Assembly (NCBI GenBank): GCA_964619055.1
Contig: CAZUDB010000053.1
Span: forward strand, 1 to 24,687
Direction: 5' to 3'
DNA length: 24,687 bases
From: CAYVUM01 sp964619055
Lineage (GTDB): Bacteria > Pseudomonadota > Alphaproteobacteria > Rhodospirillales > Defluviicoccaceae
How positions within the stretch are numbered: position 1 is the stretch's first letter; each line of letters begins with the position of its first letter. This document shows, in pieces, positions 8,396 through 15,671 of the stretch. A program made the position numbers and the translations under genes. Below the pieces are notes generated by a model. The model did no database searches, was not told the origin of the DNA, and worked only from the letters and a program-made list of their open reading frames with translations.

Positions 8396-8557
8396 GGCCG
8401 TCGCCTTTTTCTCGCTTCGAGCCCGGCATCGTCGCATCGGTTGTGGATCGGCCAGTCAGTGTAGGCGATCGCACGCCCCGCGTCCCGTCGGTTCTGCGGA
8501 TCACCCTTGGTTCAACGAGAGTTGTCCGGTGTCGGCGAAGCGGATAGCCTGTAATTC
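8396..8557. promoter_or_regulatory. Divergent intergenic region (GDH / rRNA methyltransferase)
   Basis: These 162 bases separate two divergently read genes and must hold promoters for both. I could not pick out -35/-10 hexamers with good spacing on either strand. AAGG in GAAAAAGGCGACGGCC serves the GDH start on the minus strand. AGCGGA about 10 bases before 8558 is a weak site for the plus-strand gene. Confidence 0.4.
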
Positions 8558-9784
8558 ATGACGACCGCCGAAGCGATCGAACCGGTTCGGGATTCTATGC
8601 CCCGGCCAAAGGTGTTCCTTAATCCGGGCGGTGATCGTCGGCTCGGCCGCGGCCATGTATGGGCGTTTTCCAACGAGATCCGCATGGATGCCGAGGCAAA
8701 GGCGATTTCGCCCGGTACGATTGTCGATGTCCACCGGGTGGACGGCAAACCGGTCGGCACCGCCACCTTCAACCCCCATGCTCTGATTGCCATCCGCCTG
8801 CTATCGCGCCGGCCGCGGACCAGCATCGACGCAGCCTGGTTCGGCGCGCGAATCGAAACGGCGCTGGCCCTGCGTGCTGCCCTGTTTGCCGAGCCATACT
8901 ATCGCCTGATCCATGCCGAGGCAGATGGCCTGCCGGGGCTCGTCATCGACCGTTATGGGACGACGCTGGTTGTCCAAGCCAACACGGCCGGGATGGATCG
9001 CCTGCTGCCCGCCCTCACCGACGCCTTGATGGCCCGACTGCAGCCGGAGCGAATCGTGGTCCGTGGAGATGCGCCGTCCCGTGGTCTTGAAGGGCTCGAG
9101 CCGCAGGTGTTCGCAGCGGCCGGTGTGCTGCCCGAAGAACCGCAAACCCTCATCGAGGGCGGCGTGACCTTCTTTGCCGACGTAGCGACCGGCCAAAAAA
9201 CCGGCTGGTTCTTCGACCAGCGGCGAAACCGGGCCGCCGTGGCACCACTTGCGCGGGATGGGCGATTGTTGGATGTGTTCACCCACACCGGCGCTTTTGC
9301 GGTGCATGCAGCCGTTGCCGGCGCTCGCGACGTGGTTGCCATTGATTCGTCCGCACCGGCCCTGGCCCTGGCCGAACGAGCGGCGGGGGCCAACGCGGTG
9401 ACGGAGCGCTGCACCTTTCGGCAGGCCGACGCGTTTGCAGAATTGGAGCGGCTGTCGACCACGCAGGAACGCTTTAGGGTCGTCGCCGCCGACCCACCAC
9501 CGTTTGCGCGGTCCAAACGGGATGTCGGCAGCGCACTGCGCGGTTATCGCAAGCTGGCCCGGTTGACCTCATCCCTGGTCGAACCGGGCGGATTTTTGTT
9601 CATCGCATCCTGCTCTCACAATGTGGAGGGCGCCGCCTTTGCCACGGAAGTGGCCGCCGGCCTGGACCGAGCAGAGCGCAGCGGTCGCATCATCCGCGTG
9701 GCAGGCGCCGGACCCGACCATCCGATCCACCCCCATCTGCCTGAAACGGCATATCTGAAGTCCTTGATCCTCCATCTGGACTGA
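8558..9784 (+). CDS. rlmI: Class I SAM-dependent rRNA cytosine methyltransferase, RlmI-like
   Basis: The 408-residue protein matches the RlmI/YccW family, which methylates C5 of a cytosine in 23S rRNA (C1962 in E. coli). The N-terminal ~85 residues correspond to the PUA domain (NPGGDRRLGRGHVWAFSNEI opens it). A central ADGLPGLVIDRYG segment and TGQKTGWFFDQRRNR precede the Rossmann methyltransferase core. Within the core, LLDVFTHTGAFAVHAA binds SAM, DPPPF starts at Asp312, and SCSH contains Cys352, the likely catalytic cysteine region. An alternative ATG 39 bases downstream (8597) with GGGA before it would trim 13 residues. It is a housekeeping gene followed after ~100 bases by the antiporter gene. 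Assignment to the family is firm. The exact target base is inferred by homology. Confidence 0.88.
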   Translation: MTTAEAIEPVRDSMPRPKVFLNPGGDRRLGRGHVWAFSNEIRMDAEAKAISPGTIVDVHRVDGKPVGTATFNPHALIAIRLLSRRPRTSIDAAWFGARIETALALRAALFAEPYYRLIHAEADGLPGLVIDRYGTTLVVQANTAGMDRLLPALTDALMARLQPERIVVRGDAPSRGLEGLEPQVFAAAGVLPEEPQTLIEGGVTFFADVATGQKTGWFFDQRRNRAAVAPLARDGRLLDVFTHTGAFAVHAAVAGARDVVAIDSSAPALALAERAAGANAVTERCTFRQADAFAELERLSTTQERFRVVAADPPPFARSKRDVGSALRGYRKLARLTSSLVEPGGFLFIASCSHNVEGAAFATEVAAGLDRAERSGRIIRVAGAGPDHPIHPHLPETAYLKSLILHLD

Positions 9785-9890
9785 CGGCCGAACTCCAGGC
9801 ACGATGGCGGTTGGCTGCGGTTGACCGGCGCTGTCGGCCGCGCGGTCTTGCCACGCTGCGCCGACGACACCGGGGCGAGCGTTGGGACGA

Positions 9891-11558
9891 ATGCACCACG
9901 GCGGATTCCTAACTGAAATACTGATCCTTCTGGCGGCTTTGCTGCTGTTTGTGCCGCTCGCGCAACGGCTGCGCGTCGGCTCGGTGTTGGCGTATCTGGC
10001 CGCCGGCGTGGTCGTCGGCCCGCACGTTTTGGGTTTGATCACGGATGTCGGGCCTGCTCGCGGTGTCGGTGAATTCGGTGTCGTGTTCTTGCTGTTTGCC
10101 ATTGGCCTGGAGCTCAAGGTCGAACGTCTGCGGTTATTTCGTGCCCGCTCCTTCGTGCTGGCGGCGGCGCAGGTCGTCGTCACCACCCTGGTCATCACAC
10201 TGATCTCCCAAGCGCTGGGACTGGACCCGGTCGCCGCGTTTTTGGTGGGAGCTGCGCTTAGCTTCTCGTCGACGGCCGTGGCGCTTCAGGTGTTGGGCGA
10301 ACGCGTTGCCATGACCCGCCCCCTCGGTCGTGCTGCTGTCGCCATCTTGCTTGTCCAGGACGTGCTCGTCGGGCCCATGCTGGTGTTCGTGGCCGTGGCG
10401 GCCAAGGGCGACGGGGGCCTCGGGCTCGCGCTGGCCGAGGCCGCGTTCAAGTCCCTGGCCGTGATTGCGTTGCTGGTGCTCGGCGCGCGGATGCTGCTGA
10501 GGCCCCTGTTTCGCATCGCGGCCGGAACCGGACAGCCGGAGGTGTTCACGGGCGCCACCCTGCTCCTTGTTCTCGGCGTGGGCTTTGCGACGGAGCAGGC
10601 CGGCCTGTCCATGGCACTCGGCGCCTTCCTTGCGGGCACGATGTTGGCCGATACGGAGTTTCGCCATCAGGTGGCGGCGGATATCCAGCCGTTTCGGGGC
10701 TTGTTTCTAGGTCTGTTCTTCATGGCGGTCGGCATGTCGCTGGACCTGGAGGCGGCCGTCGCCAACGCCGCGTTTGTCGGCGGCGCCGTCGTTGGCCTGC
10801 TCGCCGTCAAGGCCGCCGTCCTGGCGGCGCTCGCGCTGCTGATTGGCGTGCCTTGGAAGCGATCCCTGGCCCTGGCCGGCCTGTTATCCCAGGGCAGTGA
10901 GTTCGCCTTTGTGCTTCTCGGCTTCGCCGCCGTCCACGGGCTTCTCGACTCGACCATCACTCAACTTCTTACGGTGACGGTCGGGCTGAGCATGGTGGTC
11001 ACCGCCGCCGGCGGTGCGGTCGTCCGTCAGTTCCGCAGACCGCCATCGGCGCGTTCGGCACTCGGCAAGTTGGACCGGGAAGGTGGCGAGTTGGCCAACC
11101 ACGTGGTCGTGGCCGGCTTCGGTCAAGTCGGCATGGCGGTGACGCGCCATCTGGCGGGCCAGCACATCCCGATCGTGGTGCTGGACCTCAGTCCGCGCCG
11201 GGTTGCGGCCAGTCGGGCGAGATCGCTGCCGGTGTTTTATGGCAATGCGACGCAGCCGGATGTGTTGAGGGCAGCGCAAATGGACCGGGCCCAAGCCCTG
11301 GTGGTCGCCGTGCCGGACCCGGCGATCGCCGAGGAGATTACGGCAGTGGCGCGACTGACCTGGCCGAACGTGAAAATTTTCGCGCGCGTTCCGGATGCGG
11401 AATGGGTTCGCCCGCTGCAGAAGGCGGGCGCCAACGCGGTTGCATTGGACGGATTGACCACGGCCCTGGAACTGGCCGAACGTGTTGTGTTGGTCTATGC
11501 GTTGGACGAGGGGTTTGTGCCGACCACGCCGGGGAAGAGCCCTGCGACACCGGTCTAA
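9891..11558 (+). CDS. Monovalent cation:proton antiporter (CPA2), Kef-type with TrkA-N domain
   Basis: This is a ~555-residue inner-membrane protein. Residues 1-385 form about 12 membrane segments of the Na+/H+ exchanger (CPA2) fold. Typical stretches are LAYLAAGVVVGPHVLG, FGVVFLLFAIGLELK, SFSSTAVALQVLGE and AILLVQDVLVGPML. From about residue 405 a Rossmann domain begins: HVVVAGFGQVGMAV, with an acidic residue closing the second strand in VVLDLSPRR. This is the TrkA-N/RCK nucleotide-binding domain that gates K+/H+ exchange in KefB/KefC. The frame extends upstream to a TTG at 9882, but ATG at 9891 is preferred, with GGGGCGAG upstream. Glutathione-adduct gating as in E. coli Kef cannot be read from the sequence. 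No KefF/KefG-like ancillary gene is adjacent. Confidence 0.9.
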   Translation: MHHGGFLTEILILLAALLLFVPLAQRLRVGSVLAYLAAGVVVGPHVLGLITDVGPARGVGEFGVVFLLFAIGLELKVERLRLFRARSFVLAAAQVVVTTLVITLISQALGLDPVAAFLVGAALSFSSTAVALQVLGERVAMTRPLGRAAVAILLVQDVLVGPMLVFVAVAAKGDGGLGLALAEAAFKSLAVIALLVLGARMLLRPLFRIAAGTGQPEVFTGATLLLVLGVGFATEQAGLSMALGAFLAGTMLADTEFRHQVAADIQPFRGLFLGLFFMAVGMSLDLEAAVANAAFVGGAVVGLLAVKAAVLAALALLIGVPWKRSLALAGLLSQGSEFAFVLLGFAAVHGLLDSTITQLLTVTVGLSMVVTAAGGAVVRQFRRPPSARSALGKLDREGGELANHVVVAGFGQVGMAVTRHLAGQHIPIVVLDLSPRRVAASRARSLPVFYGNATQPDVLRAAQMDRAQALVVAVPDPAIAEEITAVARLTWPNVKIFARVPDAEWVRPLQKAGANAVALDGLTTALELAERVVLVYALDEGFVPTTPGKSPATPV

Positions 11559-11596
11559 GAGGGCACGCCCGGAAGCACGCGACGCAACAGAACATT

Positions 11597-11630
11597 TTTG
11601 CCGACGTGGGAAGTTTGCCGACGTGGGAAG
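11597..11630. repeat. Exact 17-bp tandem duplication
   Basis: TTTGCCGACGTGGGAAG occurs at 11597-11613 and again immediately after at 11614-11630 with no mismatch. It lies between the end of the antiporter gene and the terminator of the convergent DUF1194 gene. No coding role is apparent. Confidence 0.85.
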
Positions 11631-11644
11631 CCCGGAACGGAAAA

Positions 11645-11666
11645 CGGCGGCCCCAAGGGGCCGCCG
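11645..11666 (-). terminator. Intrinsic terminator of the DUF1194 gene
   Basis: CGGCGGCCCC at 11645-11654 pairs perfectly with GGGGCCGCCG at 11657-11666, a 10-bp G/C-only stem. Read on the minus strand it is followed by TTTT and sits 29 bases after the stop codon of the minus-strand gene. On the plus strand no T-run follows, so it mainly serves the minus-strand gene. Confidence 0.8.
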
Positions 11667-11695
11667 CTCCGAAAACTATCGTGTGCGGATCGCGC

Positions 11696-12469
11696 TTAGG
11701 CCTTGCGGCGAGCAACCACACCCAGGCCGATCAGGCCGAGGGCCAGGAAGCCGAGGCCGGCCGGCACTGGGGTCGGGCGGACTTCCTCACCGATCTTCTC
11801 GGCAACCTGCTCGGCGAACTCCGAGTCGAACTCAGCCTCAATCACGAAGCCGTCGTTGGTGATCACTTCGTTCGTGTAGAAGTTGAGGACATCGGGGTCA
11901 CCGCCGATCACGAGGGCGTTGATGGTGATGCCTTGGGCTTCCGCGTTGTCGCGGGCAGCAGCCGCATCGCCACCTTCGTTGTCCTCGCCATCACCGGAGA
12001 TGTCGATGATCAGGCGCGTGCCGATGAAGTCGTTGTTGAAGAAAAGCGGCACGGCGTTGTTGATGGCATCGGCGACGCCGGTGCGGCCATCGAACGAGCG
12101 GCCGCCATTGTCAATATCGTCAGCAAAGCCCTGGGAGGCGGCAACGCTGTCGATCAGCGTCCAAGGCACGACAACATCGAACTCGCTCGGGCTGTCGGGG
12201 AGACCGCTGCTCCATTGAACGTACTGAACGGCGATCTGGCCGATATCGCCAAAGGCGATGCGGTTGTTGAACAAGCTCGGATCGTTGAACGCGTCAACGT
12301 AGCCCTGCGTTTGCAGATCGAATTCGGCGTCATTGATGCTGCCGGAAGAGTCGACGAGAAGGGTCAGCTCCAGGTCAACAAGGGTTTGCGCCGAAACGTT
12401 ATTGGCGGTGACGACGAGGGCGCCTGCCAGAGCGACGGGCAGAACGCTGTTCGCGAGGGTAATTTTCAT
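11696..12469 (-). CDS. Secreted von Willebrand A-like (DUF1194) protein with PEP-CTERM-like C-terminal anchor
   Basis: The product has 257 residues. Residues 1-27 form a Sec signal peptide (MKIT, hydrophobic core, ending NVSA|Q). The remainder is a DUF1194 vWA-like domain: DLELTLLVDSSGSI carries the D-x-S-x-S metal-site motif (Asp40, Ser42, Ser44), with VQYVQWSS, VPWTLIDS and DISGDGEDN (second acidic metal-site segment) following. The last ~25 residues run TPVPAG, a hydrophobic helix, then ARRKA. This is the layout of PEP-CTERM/VPxPA sorting tails processed by exosortases. ATG at 12469 has GGAG seven bases upstream. A longer frame from 12583 would bury the signal peptide and is rejected. The mature protein is Asp/Glu-rich, as expected for an exported calcium- or magnesium-binding adhesion-type domain. 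Function is unknown. The exosortase would be elsewhere in the genome. Confidence 0.85.
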   Translation of the reverse strand: MKITLANSVLPVALAGALVVTANNVSAQTLVDLELTLLVDSSGSINDAEFDLQTQGYVDAFNDPSLFNNRIAFGDIGQIAVQYVQWSSGLPDSPSEFDVVVPWTLIDSVAASQGFADDIDNGGRSFDGRTGVADAINNAVPLFFNNDFIGTRLIIDISGDGEDNEGGDAAAARDNAEAQGITINALVIGGDPDVLNFYTNEVITNDGFVIEAEFDSEFAEQVAEKIGEEVRPTPVPAGLGFLALGLIGLGVVARRKA

Positions 12470-12960
12470 CGCTTTTCTCCATATCCAACTAAGTTCTGCC
12501 CCACAAATTGGCCTGGTTTCACACCAGCTCGGGCATCGGTACGACAGGTTACGCAAGCAACGTGCCAACACCAGAAATATCATTTATAACAATGTGTTAC
12601 GGGATCACCCGTGGCTCGGAGCGGCCCGTCAATGTAAAGATTCTTGACGCCCCATTTGGGGTTAATTCGGCAAAATTCTTAATTTTTTCAGTCGTTTAGC
12701 GGATTGCGATGACCGCTCAGCGCTGTAAAGATCGTCGACACCATGGCAGAATCGTGGCGGCGTGCGAATGCAAGCAGGAGCTTCAGATGCGGCGTTGACA
12801 CAACTGATTTTTTGGCAGCATCCGCTGGCTGGTGACGCTGCCCCCTGTGATTCCCGAGGTGCAGCCCACTATTTCAATGCCGATGGTTAGCGCTTCGGTC
12901 CAATCGCGAGACCGTGGCGTATTGATCGGGCGGAATGATCAATTGGCGGAGAATGTTTGC
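12470..12960. other. 491-bp divergent intergenic region with A/T-rich core
   Basis: This non-coding stretch lies between the DUF1194 gene (minus) and the acylase gene (plus). It is clearly less G/C-rich around 12560-12700 than the flanking genes, as expected for a promoter region. A small palindromic hairpin CCCC-ATTT-GGGG occupies 12650-12661. Short frames on both strands here show no domain and no convincing start. The region should contain the promoters of both divergent genes. Confidence 0.5.
12795..12823 (+). promoter_or_regulatory. Possible promoter of the acylase gene
   Basis: TTGACA at 12795-12800 is a consensus -35 hexamer. With a 17-base spacer the -10 position reads GCATCC, which matches the consensus poorly. 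It lies about 140 bases before the start codon. It is offered as a weak candidate only. Confidence 0.25.
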
Positions 12961-15228
12961 ATGCGGTCGCGATTAAGGCGTTTGTCTGCGCTTTGCGTCA
13001 CCGGTTTGGTTAGCGGGTGTGCGTTGCTGACGTCGCTGCCGCCCGAGAGCAAGCTTGAGGACAGATTGTCAATTCTACCGACATCGGGCCTGCCGCTCGA
13101 ATCGCCCGTGACGGTTCACTGGAACAAGCATCAGGTTCCATTCGTGGTTGCCGAGTCGGACGGCGACGCCGCTTTCGTTCTTGGTTTGGTGCACGCACAC
13201 CTGAGACTTGGCCAGATGGCCGTCTACAAACGCATTAGCCAGGGTCGCATCTCGGAAATGGGTGGGCCGTTGGCATCCGACCTTGACGAGGGCGTTCGCA
13301 TTCTTGGCTTTGGACGGGCGGCGGCTTCCGTTCTGGAAGCGATGCCGGAAACCTCCCGCGCCTATTTGGACCGCTTCGTCGCAGGCGTTAACCACTACCA
13401 GGACTCCGTGAAGCAACTTCCCGTCGAATACGCCATATTGGGACTTGAGCGGGAACCATGGAAGGCCGAGGACGTGTTGACATTCGGTCGTTTGGCCGGC
13501 ACGGACGTCAACTGGCTGGTCTGGTTCACCGTCCTAAAATTGCGCGAACGGGCGGACTGGCCGGAGGTTTGGGCGCGCTTGACACGGGACGGCGGCGATT
13601 CGACCCCCAGCTTTCCGCCCAGTGACATGGAGGGCCTCGCGAGCCTGCTTTCGGGGCTCAGCCGTTCCGGCTCCAACAGCCTGGCCGTCGCGCCGTCCCG
13701 AACGACGACCGGCGGCGCTATCCTCGCCAATGATCCTCACTTGGGCATGAACCTTCCCAATGCTTGGCTGTTGGCCGGATTGAAAACACCCACCACACAT
13801 GCCGTCGGGATGATGGTGCCGGGACTGCCGTTCTTCGCCATCGGCCGGAACCAATGGATATCCTGGGGCGGCACCAATATGCGGGCCGCTTCCAGTGATC
13901 TTGTCGATGTTTCCGGTCTTGGCCCTGGCGCGATCTCCGAACGGACCGAGAGCATTGGCGTGCGCTGGTGGTTTGACCGCGACCTGACCATCCGCGAAAC
14001 CCGCTATGGACCCGTGTTGTCAGACGTTCCACAACTGGAGGATGTGGACACGGGCCCATTCTCGCTGCGATGGACCGGGCACACCAAAAGCGACGAAATC
14101 ACCGCCATGCTGCAAGTGGCGCGCGCTCGCGATTTCCAGCAGTTCCGGGCTGCCTTCGAGCCCTTCGCCGTCTCCGGCCAAAACATGCTCTATGCGGATG
14201 TAGACGGGAACATCGGTCAAGTGATGGCTGTCCAAGTCCCGAGCCGCGAAGGGCCGCCCGACGACGTGCTTGTCACGCCGGAGGCAAGCGACATCGCCTT
14301 CGCCCAAATGCTCGGCGTTCAGGAGCTACCGGCCAGCTACAATCCCCCTGAAGGCGTTTTGGCTTCGGCCAACAACCGCCCTACCCGTGAAGGGCCAATG
14401 GTCGGATGGTTCTACTCACCCGACGATCGGGTCGAGCGCATGGCGGCCGTCGTGGGCCAGAAACAGCGATTGGGGCTGGACGACATCAAGGCGCTGCAAC
14501 GCGACACTTACATGCAGTCGGGCGTCGACATGCGCGACCTGTTCGTCGGCGCCATGGACCGCTTGGGCGTCACTGCGGCGGCCTCCGACGAGGAGCGGGA
14601 GGTCATTCGCCTGCTGCGAACGTGGGATGGCCAGTTTACAGCGGAGGCCCGCGGGCCCGTCGCGTTTGAGTTATTCCGCACGTCGTTCACTGCGCGATTC
14701 TACGAAACACTGTACGGGGCCGAGGACTGGCAGGCGTTTGCCGGCCTCGGGCGCGCCAAAGAGATGCTGTTGAACGATATCGCCGCTACCGACGACGATG
14801 CAATGACGCGCCAGCTTCGCGCTGCTCTCGCTGACGCAACGGAGGCTTTGCGGGACATTCCGGACTGGGGGACGATGCACAGGCTGGAGCTGCGTCATCC
14901 GCTGGCCTTCATACCGATCATCGGTGATCGTTTTCGCTTCGGTGATCATCCCATCGGCGGCAGCAACGATACACTGATGAAAACCGCTCACAGCGCAAGC
15001 AAGGAGCGCCACCGGGTCCGCTATGGCTCCCAAGCCCGCCACGTGTCGGACATGACCGATCCGGATGCCAATTGGTTCGTGCTCCTGGGCGGTCAGGATG
15101 GCTGGATCAACAGCTCCACGTTTTTGGACCAAGTGCCGATGTGGCTGGAAGGCGAGTACATCCACATGCCGCTGCGCCTGGAGACGGTCCAAGCCGAATT
15201 CGATCGAACAGTGACGCTAACGCCGTAG
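12961..15228 (+). CDS. Penicillin acylase family (Ntn-hydrolase) amidase, predicted lipoprotein
   Basis: The product has 755 residues from ATG 12961, which has GGAGA at good spacing upstream. The frame also opens at GTG 12832, but the extra 43 residues would hide the signal peptide. The N-terminus is a lipoprotein signal: RSRLRRL, a hydrophobic run, then lipobox LVSGC with Cys20. The family is made as one chain that cuts itself before a nucleophilic Ser. Here that is Ser238 in RSGSNSLAVAPSRTTTGG, followed by ILANDPHLGMNLPNAW. Later family blocks are YADVDGNIGQVMAVQVPSREG-like, RDTYMQSG and, near the end, GSQARHVSDM plus VLLGGQDGWINSSTFLDQ. It would act in the periplasm, tethered to a membrane, hydrolysing an acyl-amide bond. 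Known substrates of relatives include beta-lactams, N-acyl-homoserine lactones and siderophore precursors. The substrate here is unknown. Confidence 0.88.
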   Translation: MRSRLRRLSALCVTGLVSGCALLTSLPPESKLEDRLSILPTSGLPLESPVTVHWNKHQVPFVVAESDGDAAFVLGLVHAHLRLGQMAVYKRISQGRISEMGGPLASDLDEGVRILGFGRAAASVLEAMPETSRAYLDRFVAGVNHYQDSVKQLPVEYAILGLEREPWKAEDVLTFGRLAGTDVNWLVWFTVLKLRERADWPEVWARLTRDGGDSTPSFPPSDMEGLASLLSGLSRSGSNSLAVAPSRTTTGGAILANDPHLGMNLPNAWLLAGLKTPTTHAVGMMVPGLPFFAIGRNQWISWGGTNMRAASSDLVDVSGLGPGAISERTESIGVRWWFDRDLTIRETRYGPVLSDVPQLEDVDTGPFSLRWTGHTKSDEITAMLQVARARDFQQFRAAFEPFAVSGQNMLYADVDGNIGQVMAVQVPSREGPPDDVLVTPEASDIAFAQMLGVQELPASYNPPEGVLASANNRPTREGPMVGWFYSPDDRVERMAAVVGQKQRLGLDDIKALQRDTYMQSGVDMRDLFVGAMDRLGVTAAASDEEREVIRLLRTWDGQFTAEARGPVAFELFRTSFTARFYETLYGAEDWQAFAGLGRAKEMLLNDIAATDDDAMTRQLRAALADATEALRDIPDWGTMHRLELRHPLAFIPIIGDRFRFGDHPIGGSNDTLMKTAHSASKERHRVRYGSQARHVSDMTDPDANWFVLLGGQDGWINSSTFLDQVPMWLEGEYIHMPLRLETVQAEFDRTVTLTP

Positions 15229-15278
15229 CGCCGCGGGTCAGCCCGGCTCGATCCAGCTAACGCGCGGTAAAATTGATG

Positions 15279-15401
15279 TTAACGGCGGCTGCGAGCGCGA
15301 ATGCGGATCCGTTGAGCTTTCGGGCGATCCGCCAGCACTGCCAAGGCGCCAAGCACGGTCGCGGTCAATAGAGCAATGATCAGCACCTGATCCATGGCCA
15401 T
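15279..15401 (-). CDS. Small single-span membrane protein, 40 residues
   Basis: A short frame runs from ATG 15401 to TAA 15281-15279 on the minus strand. It encodes MAMDQVLIIALLTATVLGAL followed by AVLADRPKAQRIRIRARSRR: one hydrophobic helix of about 20 residues, then a strongly basic tail. GGGAGA lies just upstream, 3 bases before the first ATG and 9 before the second (15395), so the second Met may be the true start. Helix then Arg/Lys-rich cytoplasmic tail fits a small inner-membrane protein by the positive-inside rule. It sits between the acylase and GH3 genes on the opposite strand. No family is recognised, and a chance frame is possible. Confidence 0.5.
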   Translation of the reverse strand: MAMDQVLIIALLTATVLGALAVLADRPKAQRIRIRARSRR

Positions 15402-15671
15402 TGTCTCCCGTTTTCATCCCTATCACGGTCGCCGTCATGTTTCGGTTCAACCAAGCAAGAAGCGCGCCAAAACAAGAACATGACCTAACATCAACAAGTT
15501 AGACAAGGCGCCAACGGCCGATGCCAGTGCCACTGTAAAGTGAACAGACACCCGCTGGCTGATTTTCAGCCTCCCGACGCCCATGTGTCGGTCAGAGTTG
15601 GGGAACAACCTGACTTTTTACAATGCCCAAGCGGTGTTAACGACACCGACACCCCAATCGAGGCCACTGCC
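15402..15671. other. Intergenic region upstream of the GH3 gene
   Basis: This region is less G/C-rich than its neighbours around 15460-15540 and is presumably the promoter region of the GH3 gene and of the small minus-strand gene. A short inverted repeat CTAAC...GTTAG lies at 15485-15502. The GH3 reading frame is open back to a GTG at 15540, but the residues encoded by 15540-15671 do not resemble the family N-terminus. Confidence 0.4.

Noticed and set aside
12470..12583. N-terminal extension of the DUF1194 protein to 12583
   Set aside because: It would put 38 Cys/Trp-rich residues before a good signal peptide, and the ribosome-binding site favours 12469.
11402..12589. 395-codon plus-strand frame
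   Set aside because: It crosses the end of the antiporter gene, the terminator and the antisense strand of the DUF1194 gene.
12650..12661. CCCC-ATTT-GGGG hairpin as a terminator or riboswitch element
   Set aside because: The 4-bp stem is too short, no T-run follows directly, and it lies upstream of both divergent genes.
12832..12960. GTG start extending the acylase by 43 residues
   Set aside because: The extension would mask the lipoprotein signal, whereas ATG 12961 has a good ribosome-binding site.
15238..15450. 70-codon minus-strand frame between the acylase and GH3 genes
   Set aside because: It has no hydrophobic segment or domain. The overlapping 40-residue frame has better coding signs.
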